From the NCBI GenBank assembly GCA_963070105.1, contig OY718808.1, positions 4,565,738 to 4,629,737 of the forward strand: a stretch of 64,000 bases of DNA. The letters are read 5' to 3'. Positions 1 to 11,469 of the stretch are shown piece by piece; the stretch's first letter is position 1, and each line of letters starts with the position of its first letter. The position numbers were made by a program, and so were the translations under genes. Origin of the DNA: Litomosoides sigmodontis. Taxonomy: Eukaryota > Nematoda > Chromadorea > Rhabditida > Onchocercidae. Below the pieces are notes generated by a model. It worked only from the letters and a program-made list of their open reading frames with translations. It made no database searches and had not been told where the DNA came from.

Positions 1-151
1 CATTTGAGTGCCATGACTGCCTCTGGTAATGGTAACATGAAAAAAATTTTTCTAATTCTTATGGGAGCGTTTCTTTGCTTATCTGCACTTTTTAAGACAT
101 TTTCTACTGTTGTTGTTATAGATTATTGGTTGTAACACTTGTAGTTTTCAG

Positions 152-2614
152 AAACCATCTAGACCAGCTCACGTGCTTAAATCACCTGGTATCAAGCCAC
201 CCAAAGGAATCTCATCAGCACCATCAACAAGTGGCCCATCAAACCATTATTCTGGACATCGAACAAGTGGACGAGGTTTCTCAGCACTGAACAACTACAG
301 TTCGAACGTATCTCACTCATCGGATATGTGAGTTTTCAGTATTGTAGCTTTTCAGAACGCATTATTCCGTTAATATAATGTGATTTCGTGAACAAGTCTT
401 GTGACACTGGCTGATTTAACAAATACCGTCAAGTGTGTTAGTGTTTCGGGTAAAACATAGTTGTTTTGAAATAATACAATAGCTAACTTTGCTAGGAAAA
501 TGATTTTGATTGGATGTGCAGTTTGGCTAGTTCTAGGTCTAGTTTTGATGGTATTCAATTTCACCTCATCTTTCTTTTAATTAAGTTTGACGAAGTCATA
601 GCTACAAATCAAAGTTGACGTTAGTTAGATGCTTCATGCAAATATAATGTGCTGACGTATTTTGCAAATGCGAATTAGACCGTGCTTCCTGTTCTGAAGA
701 ACAAAAGTAAAAAATTAGAGCGAATTGGTTCACAGTGCTAAAAGCTCGTTCTTCATATTCGTTGCTATTTTTTGTAAAGCCCTTCGTTTCAAAATTAACT
801 GTGATAGTAATTGTTCAAGTCAAGTGCCGGTATTGTAGATTGTTCCTGTTCAAATTAACGTTTTTATATGTTTTATGAGAAAAATGAGAGAATGAACTGA
901 AATAGTTGAAAAATGCATTCATTTCTGCGAGCGTTTGAAAAAAAAAACAGTTTAATTGAATTGGATGCTACATTGATGTAAAGTGTTTGTTGATCGACAA
1001 CCGAACTTTTAGAAACCATGTAATTTTGGAATTTATCATTTCTGATAGTGGTTTAATGTCTTACTTGCTCACATCCTTCTTCAGATCACGTCCTAACTTC
1101 TTGCCAAATTTTGAGGATCGAAATTCTTATCTTGGAATGGTTGAAATCACTCCAGGTTAGTTCAAATTGGTGCTTCCTTTCTTCTAAAATATAAAGAGTT
1201 TGGCATCAAACCGATGTTCTCGACTTCATCAATTTTATGTTCATCACAAATTTCTAGAAATGCACTAGTCATATCTTTTTGGGAGAAATTAAAAAAAATA
1301 GATTACAATTGAAGCCTGCGATATGAAATGTTCAAGTATCTGCATTTCTAGGTCAGCAACCGCGATACCTTGGTGATGCAAAGCGCGGCACTCAGTCAAC
1401 GATTGCTTCACCAACAGAACCACGAATTCCTCCAATAATACCAAAGGATAGGCATCGAAGTGATAAAGCATCCTCGACCCCACCAAGCCCACGTTCCACA
1501 CAGAGTGGACATTTCCCTGCTCCATCGCCACCTCCTCTCTATCCACGAAAATTGTCAACTCAAGAGCAACTGGCTCCACCACCACCTCTGAAAGTTTCTA
1601 CTCATGCAACTTTAGATTTAAATGGTCCAGTTCCACCTCATTCTGCTCCATTTTGCATTGTTCGTCCAGGTTCGTTCGTTTTAAAATTAACATAGGTATT
1701 CACTTTTTTGTTTTTGATTTAGACACTTCAATGAGCGGTTTTGACGTCAGAAAGTTTCACATGTATTTTGATAGTATGTTGATGATTTAAGAGATGACAA
1801 TATGTGAAAAACTATGTGACATAATTAATTGATGTCACAGCCATGGTTCTTTACGAACTTCTTAATACTCTGTTCATATTTATGCTTCTCATTCATTGCT
1901 GTGATATTTCAAAATCTTCAGACTCGTTTGTTTTTCCTCCTTGTGGTGGGAATGCAATATGTTCTCAAACGACTGTCTTGGAAAATACCTCCACTGTAAC
2001 ACAAGCAACAAGCACAACTACTCCAGCAGTACCACCAAGGAAAAAAGTGGAGCAATTACCATCCCCGCTGTCGGATGATGCTGTACGCGTCGTCTGGAAT
2101 AAGTTAGAGTTAATTTTTGAAGTTTTTTGCAGGCCATATTTTAAGTTTGTGAAAATGAAATGTTTGCTAATTGTATTTGTAGTGACTACGTTAACTGATG
2201 TTGAGTTTTAGAGAAGCAAAGCCAACAGTGCCTGATGTAAGCGCTGTTACGTCACTGTCTTCATTATCGCAAACTTCAAATGAAAACAATGTGATTGCAG
2301 CGCCAAGGCTGTATCCACGACGAGTCTGTCAAGTAGAGCCACCTCCAAGGCCACCAAAATTGTAAGTTGTTCTTATCTTGACAAATATAGTGTTGTTATG
2401 ATCATAATCTGCATATGCGCAATATTTTCTTTTTTTTGAGACTGTAGGGTTATTTGACACCTGTAAAGTATATGTGGTATATTTTAGACTTGATAACAAG
2501 AGAGCACAAGAATTGCTGGGTGAAAATATGGTTACAGAAAGAAATGATTCGGATTCACCTCCTCCATTACCGCCAAAAACTTACAAACGAAAGCAACAGC
2601 ATAATCGTCAATAA
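152..2614 (+). CDS. sos-1: Son of sevenless (SOS) Ras guanine-nucleotide exchange factor, C-terminal part
   Basis: Partial gene; the catalytic part lies left of the window. Exons by phase: 152-327, 1085-1155, 1352-1669, 1922-2102, 2212-2361, 2488-2614, ending in TAA. SOS proteins load Ras with GTP at the membrane after recruitment by the Grb2/SEM-5 adaptor, whose SH3 domains bind the proline-rich tail. Only that tail is visible. It begins with KPSRPAHVLKSPGIKPP, like the LKSPGVRPS stretch of vertebrate SOS, and ends with PPPLPPKTYKRKQQ, like the LPPKTYKRE near the SOS1 C-terminus. Between them are SH3-type motifs such as PAVPPRKK, PPPRPPK and EPRIPPIIPK. Both landmark motifs occur in the right order, so the family call is firm even though the middle is low-complexity. 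The splice after 2102 uses donor GTTAGA and was chosen by phase. No preceding exon was found in bases 1-151. Confidence 0.85.
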
Positions 2615-5600
2615 TAGGTTTAAACAAGTTTAGAATGTTTCGCCTAGAATCTTTGCCATTGAAAATAGTAGTTTGAATATCCCGTTTTATTGACTTTTAT
2701 GCATTACTTACTACCAGTTGTGCAGTAGTTTTCAGTTTCCTGCTGTTGTAGTCCTAACCATATACATGTGTGGTTATCATTGGAACAGGGCAATATTTTG
2801 TGGCACTTGTAAATAATTGCTTATATAATTAGCTTGCAGTATCTTTGCCTTTTCTTGTAATAATTACATACATATTAATGATGTGTTTGGCAGGAATATG
2901 GACACACACATTTTTCAGTCTCTCATAGATAAAGAGGAGCGATACATTTGTTCTGATAAAAGGAAAATTTTCAGAAATTCACAGAGATTTGAGAGTTTAA
3001 AGTTTTACAGTGTAATGAGTGGAAATCGGATGTTTCAGAACTGATGTTCGGTCGTCTCATTTTGGACTTTTGTTGCAAAAGTGCGTGCTGTGTAGCTGTA
3101 TGCTATTTAGATTTGCACGGTCGTATCATCTCTTTTGCTGTTGATTTTTAATACTTTGTAACGGGTTCTTTTTGTTAATCTGTAATTTGATTAATAAGTG
3201 CCTAAATTTCCACAATGTTACTCAGAATATAATTCATGCATATGCTTTTCTCTTTTTCATGCATGTGCTTCATTTGTGTTGAGCTTAACTGTTACTGCTA
3301 ATTTATTAATTCGTAGAATTATCCCATGCAACAACTGTTCGTGATTATTATTCACGAAAATTTTGATGTTTCTTTCTAACTTGTAAGCGATGGAAATTGA
3401 TGGATAAAAATTCTTCCAAATTAAAATTCTCATATTTTCATAACTGAGGTAAAAAGTTATTCTGCATATAATACGTAGTTCAAAATTTCTGCCTTACAAA
3501 CCTGTCGTCCTATACAGGACTTAATAGGAGGAATGCCGATTGTGCCATATTGTTGTAATAGTTCGTGTTTTCCTATGTCTTAAAAAAACTCAAACTGTGA
3601 TACTTTCTATCTCTCCATTTTTTTTGTACATTTATTAGCTTGAAGCTTGGAACACCATTTATTTCGCTCAGTTCGTTATTGTTCAGAAAATAACGATTCG
3701 TCGTCCTCCATTATTTATGCCTTGTTAATAATGTACGTTTTTTCTCTGTCCCTGTTTCTTTTAGTCATTTTTTCATGCTGTTGTAAAGTTTGTTATTTGT
3801 TACCAAGAGAATTAGCAAATAAATATGAATCGCTAATTTAATGGAATTTGAATTTTACAGCAAAGATTTATGGAAAGTTTCAGGAATGCACGTGTTTATT
3901 TAAAGACCATAGATTCGTAAAAATAATGGTTGAAAGTGAGGAAAGGTAAATATTATTGTCTGGACTAGTTTTTTTTAAAGGAATTTCTTGAACTTGTGCT
4001 ACTATAAGGTAAAGTTATAGGTAATGAAATTTTATTAGCAAAGCATGAAGTTCTTTTCCACTGAAAGTGAGTGAAGGTAATTACAAAATTTTAACCGTAA
4101 ACTTGAACTCGAACTGTGAACCATAGAATGTGAGTATCGACTGTGTTCCATTTCAAAGTGCTCTTTTTATGGTTGTGGTACCTACATTTCCGTTTAGCAG
4201 TTATTGTCAATCCGGGTTAGTCACTTCCTCTTCCGTTGCTCCTTATCGCTGATTCACGCATGCCAAAGAGAAGAACGATCGTTCTCTATTTCAACTATAC
4301 TTCATTTCAGCAGCCGATGTCATCATGGTGGCAGTGTCTGTGTTGGATGCAAAAATGCACCAGTTATAATGCTTTTGAAAAACTGTAAATTGTCCTTCAT
4401 ATAGCGTGCATGGCTGCACGTTGTTCACGTGAAAATTGTGCGAGCGGCATTTCACAACACAAAGATATTACATGTGTGTATGCCAGTTTCTCTGACTGCC
4501 TGTCAATGCGTACGTACGAATGAATGTACTGAGTTAGGAAGAAGCGCTCACTTTTTTCTAAAATTGGAAATCATGAATTTAGTGTAAAATTAATTTAAAT
4601 ACATCAAATGGATTAAATGGCGAAATAAGAAGTGAAAGAGATGAGAGTTTTACCCGTAAATGATATCGTTTGTCTTTTGCTAGAGGATTGAAAAATTTTT
4701 GTTGTTGAAATATTTGGAAAAATCAATTTGTCAATGATGCGATTATCATCGCTTTCACTTCGTTCCATTCTTCTTCCGTTTGGGTACTTGGAAAAATTAG
4801 TTTTTGTGAAATAAAATCAATGAGACTGTACCTCTTGCAATCAATCTATTTTTGTTATTATTCATTTTTGAAAAATTTAGGTAATTTTGTTCATCAATTT
4901 CATCTAATCATAGACATATATATTCAAATATATTTTGCAAATGTAAAATAATGGGAATTTTCATTGCAATTTGTTCTACTTGATGCAAACATTAAATTAC
5001 AGACATTTTTTTCCACTCACATCGATTCTTCCCTTTTTTCGTTTACGACTTTTGTCTTTGAAATGTGCTTTATTTTTTTGGTAGTGCTAGCCTTAACTTT
5101 TGTGAAGGAGAAATTATGTATATCAATGATTGAAAGGAAAAGTCTTCCAAATTATTTTTCATTTTAAATTTCAATAAGTTATCTAGAAAGTACCACGAAT
5201 AAAAAATTACCAGTGAATTTGGTAATTTTAAATTATAAAATCAATCAACTCATCTTATTGTTAGTATTATTTTTAATTATAAAATTAATCATCGTAGTAT
5301 CACAGCAAATTTCTCTATTATTTCCAAAATTGCTGAAAGAAAAGCGAGAAATTAATGAGTAAGGAGGGTGTGCTGAAGAAGTTTCTTCTACAACATTTCG
5401 ATTTTTTTTTAAAAATTTACATGCGAAAATTTATATTTACATATGAAATACTGAATGGATGATATTACATAAGTTCAATGATCATCAAATGCATGAGTTC
5501 TTCCACTGCGATGTGGAAAGAGTGCCATCACATTTTGTCGTACAATCACACACACACACACACATACATCGACCTATCACTTCTTTTGTACACATTTTCA

Positions 5601-6523
5601 AAGATTGAGGGGAAGGAGGAGAGATTGGAGCAGCCATGGCCTGCCAATCTAACTTTTAACTTTGTTAACAAACTGCGACTCAAACTTTTTTCAATTCAAA
5701 TAGCTTTGCAGTATTTATCAGTTACCCATACGATAAGCAGTCTGTTACCGAATGTGAGATGTATCATGAAAAGGAGTTAATTTACACTATTAAATTGCGC
5801 CCATTCTTCTTCCACAACAAGAGCATTTAGCACTGAGAGAGAGAAAGGAAAAGGCAAAAGGTCAAAATCATTTCAATTTAAATGACGACTTTTATAAAAA
5901 AAATTAATTGAAAAATAGGAGGATACATTGATGCTACTTGTAAGGTAAGGCAAGGTAATGGAATGCAATTCTATCTAGTTTGGAGCCATAAGTGAGTTAA
6001 AAAAAATTACCACCATTTTAAATATTTAAAATGGAGAAGTAAAAGTAAAAGTAGAAATTAAATTTCATAGTTTAGTTGATCATGCATGATACATACGATA
6101 CAATGTGCAATGAAACTGCAGTACTAAAAAACAATTTCAATTAATGAAACATTTCATTTGCATTCGAGATAATTGACGTCGCTCTGATAACTTTGACTGT
6201 GTTTTGTTTTCTGTGATAGTTGCTAATCGTAATTTTTGTGAGGTGATGAAAGTGTAAGTTGCAAATTTTCTAACCTGTATACTCTCTCTATCATTCTCAT
6301 AGGTATTTTTGTTTAAATCAAAATCCTGAATCTGTTTCGCAAAAAAAAAAGCGAAATTAAGGATATTTATTGTGCAGCATTGTCCTGATTTGATAATCTG
6401 CAAACTTTGTGCCATTTTTGTTCAACATAAATTATGCAAAAAGTGCACGTCTCGTTGCTATTCACGTGCGTTTCAGCAAAGAATGTATGTTTATTTGTTT
6501 GTTTGTTTGTCCGTATGTGTATG

Positions 6524-6568
<45 letters not shown>

Positions 6569-7143
6569 CGTGTGTGCATAAAGGGGTGGCAATAATGTCG
6601 CTGTTGGGGGCAGAAGTGACAGACTGCAAAAGATTTTGCAGAACTTGATTGCTGGTCTCCATTATTTAAATAGGTTAATGGTACAGCTTATACTTTCAAG
6701 CCTTCAACGCAGACTGTCCAAATTGCTTAGTTAACGTTAATTTACGTCTCTTTCTTTTTTTTATTTTTTTTTTACCGATCCATTCATTTATTCTTTACAA
6801 CAACAGCGGAAAAAAATTTCACGAAACAATCTTACGCCTCACGCGCAGTTGTGCGCCCTCTTTCCTCTCCGTCCACTCACATCACTTTCACTTATCAAAC
6901 ATTTTTATTTATGAGATGAAGTACTGTTGTGGTCATATAAAATGCTATATTTCAGGTTATACTTATCATTAATTTCGCAATAAGTCAACAATTTTTCGTT
7001 ATGCCACATTTAACACATTTTTAGTGTCTATCTTCTCGTCCTGCAAATTATTCATCTCATTTCAGTCTAATCTCTTTGTCCTTTTCACTTCAGCCTGCAA
7101 TCTTTCTCTCCTTCCTTCAACTGCACATTTCAGGCTTCTGAAG
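2615..7143. other. 4.5 kb spacer without a supported gene
   Basis: Follows the SOS stop codon and presumably includes its 3' UTR. All open frames here are short and show neither codon bias nor splice-compatible neighbours. It contains a short AC run (about 5546-5564), a perfect 22-bp palindrome (6013-6034), a TG microsatellite (6527-6577) and T-rich tracts. The last hundred bases are pyrimidine-rich and end in CATTTCAG just before the start of the next gene, compatible with a cis- or trans-splice acceptor. Confidence 0.6.
6527..6577. repeat. TG/CA microsatellite
   Basis: An almost pure TG dinucleotide run that becomes impure (TGCG units) at its 3' end. It is preceded by a short TTTG tetranucleotide run at about 6491-6510. 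It creates long spurious open frames (poly Cys-Val or His-Thr) on both strands, which should be ignored. Confidence 0.95.
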
Positions 7144-9609
7144 ATGATGGATGATAATATTGGTGCGTGCACCGCTTGCTCGTGAGTTATAAATAAGCAC
7201 CATAATTTATTCACGCATAATTTATCTATAATATCTATCATTTAATGAGAATGTATTATAAGAAGAATTGTGCTGCTTCAACATTTCGTAGTTAGTTTTT
7301 TAAATATTCACATTTAAAAAGTTTACGGGTTAGCTAATTCTCTTTATTATTCGATAATAAGGAGACGGCAGTATTTGAAATTTCAATTCGGACCACACTG
7401 TTATTGTACTTTTTTTGTTGTTTCAAACACTGCTATTGTATTCATTTTTTTTTTGTTTTAAAAGAAATTTCTGTTGTATAATTATTTCTTCCCATCTGCT
7501 TGTTGTAAAGAATTCCTATTCTAAGCGAACGCGAAATAGCATTTGCTATTCGAAGGAAACTTGAATTATCAACGGGAAAAAATTCAAATTGATTTGTTAA
7601 AAATAATTACTTACTCATGCATTCTTTGTTCACATAAACTTCACTTTCTAAAAGTTATCACTAATTATTATTGTCCAAATATCTTTGTCTCTTCCTTCTT
7701 TATTTTACAAAATTAATTAACAGAGGAAAAAAAAGATTTAATATTAGGTGATTTTTCAGAGCACAAAGTGGAACTAAAAGTGTTCAACTACTTGGTGGTT
7801 ATTCCTGTCCACTTGTCGCTAATATCGGAGACATCGGAGTTGCATCCTTACTTGTGCGTGTATATATTACTTCACAATAACACCGCGATAACAGCCAGCA
7901 TTCATTAGTAACATTATGTACCTTCCGGATAATTCCACTTTTATCACCGGAATTCCGAACACCGAAAGTGGTCGTCTTTTTTTTTGTTCATTTCTCTCTG
8001 AGCATTAAAACTTACAAAGTTAGCTTTCAAATTTTTACATTATGGAGTTAGAATTTGATGGGAATTCCTTTCCAACATGAATTTTCCCAGCAATGCTATT
8101 ACTATCATTATTTCTCTAGACAAAAAACTGACATATTTGATTGTTGGAAGAATTTTGTTGAATGATAGGTTTCAGTTTCGGGTTCTCTTCTTATCTTTCA
8201 AATTCAATTTCGATTTCTATTTCAATTTTTGTTTGCTTAGAAAGGAAGTTTTTTTTAGGTTTATCCAGGATGTATTCTGATCTCTACATATTATTCGCAT
8301 TCATCGGTTTTATCATCGGTTCATTTGTATTATTTTTTACAATCAATGTTTCCAAGGCTCGACTTGGTATTTTTTTTAAATTCACTTATGAAAAACATAC
8401 AGATGTTGATACTGTCGGTATATTAATTAATTAATTAATTGATGTAGCCAATATGGGTAATCAGTGTTAAGTTTAAAAACAATATCGACACCAATAAATT
8501 TAGTTTAAAATGGGAATATAAAATAAAAAAACAAAAGGAAAAAGGGAAAAAGATAAGAAAAGAACACCGATAGCGAAAAAATAATAATTTAAAAAAGTGG
8601 ACAAATTCCTAAAAAGTGAAACTTCGTAATAACAAATTATTTTTAACTAAAGTCAATTTCTAATGTTTTAGTTGCTAATATTTGGATATGTGAAAGGAAT
8701 TTTTCGTAGAGATAGTGAAAATTTTAAGAATATTCCTATCGTTAACTTTTAGTTTTCATTGATCTATGAAGAGAATTTTGTCAGTTGGAATTTTTTCATC
8801 AAAATGCGAAAATTTTGAAAAGTAGCAGTCGAATTATATTTGGTCCAAAGTTTGCTGTTTTTACGAACTTTTTTTTTTTAAAAAAATAAAATGTCACTTT
8901 GTATCAATCAGTGCTAGAAAGCTGGGCGAAATTTTCATATATATCTTTAAAATGTCAAGCAGTGATAAGAGGGTCATGCAGCATGGAGTGTTGGAAGAAT
9001 TTAAACATTAGTCTCGCAACACTGATAACAGTTAACGGGTAATTGGGAGTTGCAACATTGATAGCAGTTAACAGGTATGTCAGTGACCACTGTCCACACA
9101 TCAACACAATATATTAGGCTATATATTGTTGAAAGAGAGGAAACCACAACACTTCGCATTTCATTCCACTACATACAAGTTAATATGAACAAAAAAGAAA
9201 ACTGATATTTTTCAAGTAGTATTTTATAGTTACTCAAATTTTTAAATTTTTGATAATTAAAAAAAATTTTGCAATCAATATTATCTCACCATCATTATAT
9301 GTGCAAAAATATACTCACAGTAATTAGATGATTGAAGGGACAGAGATTTACAAGAATTAAACTCTATGAATCTAATTTTAACTAGAATTTTACACACTTA
9401 TCAAAATTCACTGATAACAATTTACAGGAACACGGAACAATGCGACAATATATGTAATTGATTTGCCACCACGGTATTCCGAGGTAGAGCCGCCACCGTA
9501 TGACTGGGTCCTGAAACATCGTTATCTTGAGGAAGACTCATCCAAAATGCATATGATATTAGATTTATCAGCGGTAATGACCATCTGCAGTTGTTTAGCA
9601 CTTTCATAG
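7144..9609 (+). CDS. Small single-pass membrane protein with two PPxY motifs, unrecognised
   Basis: Four phase-consistent exons: 7144-7181, 7760-7857, 8259-8366, 9428-9609 (TAG), giving 141 residues. The short N-terminal part holds three cysteines (GACTACS, GYSCP). One membrane segment follows at about residues 54-76 (LYILFAFIGFIIGSFVLFF). The next stretch has two PY motifs, PPRY (95-98) and PPPY (103-106). PPxY motifs bind WW domains, typically of Nedd4-family ubiquitin ligases, so a small adaptor resembling WBP1/VOPP1 or Shisa-type proteins is possible; this is inference from architecture only. The 7857 donor (GTGTAT) and the acceptor at 8258 are the weakest joins and were chosen because they keep the frame. 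Upstream coding exons, for example a signal peptide, cannot be excluded. The third intron contains a 35-bp tandem repeat. Confidence 0.55.
9017..9077. repeat. Two-copy tandem repeat in an intron
   Basis: Two copies of a 26-base unit (GCAACACTGATAACAGTTAA followed by CGGGTA or a close variant) begin at 9017 and 9052, a 35-base period. Mismatches are few. It lies in the last intron of the PPxY membrane-protein gene. Confidence 0.75.
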
Positions 9610-11469
9610 CGTCACGTTGTTATTTGTTGTTGTCGCTGTTATTGGTTAGAAGTGAGCGTTGATTGTGACGTTTTATTTTCTGTATAACATGGAAATACTT
9701 CCCATCAACTAGTCACTAGTTATTTGAAAAATTCAAATTTTCATCATTACAGTAGGATAGTGCAATCTGATTTTTTCCCCTCTAATTTTTATCGTTGTGA
9801 AATAACACTAGCAATTTCAGCAGCTATGGTCAGTACTGAATTGTTCTCAAAAACATAGCTGTGAAATTTTTTCTCTAAGAATTTAGCTGTACAAAACGAT
9901 TCTCACAAATCACCAATTTTGATGGACTGTTGTCCTTTCTGGGTACCGATGATGATCAAAATTAATTTTAAAAACTGATAGCGACTCATTGCATTATCCC
10001 TTCCTTACCATGCTATGTATTGCTGCTGTCATTTTGTTTTTTGACGTTGATCAAATTTATATGTAAAGGACATTTCAGACTATAAAACGGGTATTCTCAC
10101 ACGCAGTCAATAAACATTGTCAGCTCGAGCACTTCTTTGAATGAACCACGAATTAGCAATGCATTTCGTGTTGTGTTATAGTTACCTCACTTCGCTATCA
10201 CTAATTTAAAATCTCTCCAAGTGAAGTTTACATCAATCATTTGTTGAGGAAGGGAAGTAAGAATCACATAAATATTATTGATTTACCAGATGACGGTTTT
10301 CTGATGATGGCTTTTCTATGCGCTGCAATGTAACAAAGAGCAACGAAATTTAGAAAGGATTAAATTACATCATTTTATATTTTTTAGTAACTGGTATTAC
10401 CAATTCTTCGCTACAACAAAATCATTGAAAATCTGAACTTTGGCATTTGTTCATTTTTTAGTCATCGCACAAAAGCAGTAAAAAACATACATATCATAAA
10501 CTCAGGTACGGTAACAACAAATTTTTAATTTTGCAAAATAAATTTTAACATGATTCTAACTTCATCAACTTGTTACCATCATAATTTTTAACCACTAGAA
10601 TAAGTGATTCTGGGATAAAAGATTATGATACTGTTACTATGCGATACTTACACTACCTTGCAATTAATCTGAAATATGAATAAGTGAACAGAGCAATGAC
10701 GAGCAATAAGTGGAATACGATGAAAGTAACATGTGCAAGCAAATATGAAACTGCAATGGCTGATAAAATGATTGAAAATTAAGTTAACTTGGACAAATTC
10801 ATATAGATACGATGAATTCATAATACATATCCTTGGATCATTCGTACTAAATCGCCATTCAAAATCATTCAACAGGAATTTTTTACATTGAAGGAAATTT
10901 TGATATACATAATATATACACAGACCGATAACGCTGATCACTTTCAGTTTCATTGGCCGTTAGCACGCAAAACAAGACTCTACTCTTTAAAAAACTTCAG
11001 AAATAAAGCTTTACAAAAGTTTCATTGGTTTTATTGGCCATGCGAATATTTGTCGTACGAGTATATAACTGGAAGGTAATTTGTGAGAATAACTAGTTTA
11101 GAAGAAGTAAGTAAAATTAGCAAACCTAAGCAATATTATTAGAATGAGTTAAACCCTGTGTATTTATACAACTGAATATTTTGTGCACTAGTTTAACGAA
11201 TTAAGCACCCGCCTAAACATATCGTACTAAATCCCAATCGAAACGCAAAAGCAACCAATATGACACATTTATACTGAAGGGAATTTTCAATGAAAGATAA
11301 ATAAGACCAGTTTCAAGGAGACTGAAAGTTTTCCTGCAAAAGCTTAATGACAAGCACTATTCTAAGATGTATAACACAGACTCTACACAAACAGTAAAAG
11401 TATACAGCTTGAAGAATTATTGGTTTTTAACTTGCTAATCACATAGGTTTAAGGTAATTAACTTAAAGC
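9610..11469. other. Spacer between two convergent genes
   Basis: Lies between the plus-strand PPxY gene and the minus-strand lipin gene, so it should hold both 3' UTRs. No supported exon. Two stretches (about 10842-10903 and 11221-11291) share TCGTACTAAATC and TGAAGG(G/A)AATTTT in the same order and may be a diverged repeat. Confidence 0.6.

Noticed and set aside
1..40. Possible end of the preceding SOS exon (GTAATG donors)
   Set aside because: In the phase needed by the exon at 152 the sequence contains a TGA.
1722..1790. Possible extra SOS exon after GATTTAG
   Set aside because: In the required phase it runs into a TAA; skipping it keeps the frame.
1843..1921. ATG-led frame extending the SOS exon leftwards (hydrophobic, leader-like)
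   Set aside because: A TCTTCAG acceptor at 1921 gives the correct phase for the SOS tail; the upstream part is intron by context.
6367..6662. Overlapping frames of Cys-Val and His-Thr runs on both strands
   Set aside because: Artefacts of the TG microsatellite.
8162..8258. Upstream extension of the membrane exon (Ser-Ile-rich frame)
   Set aside because: Low-complexity TTTCAA-type repeat; phase is satisfied by the acceptor at 8258.
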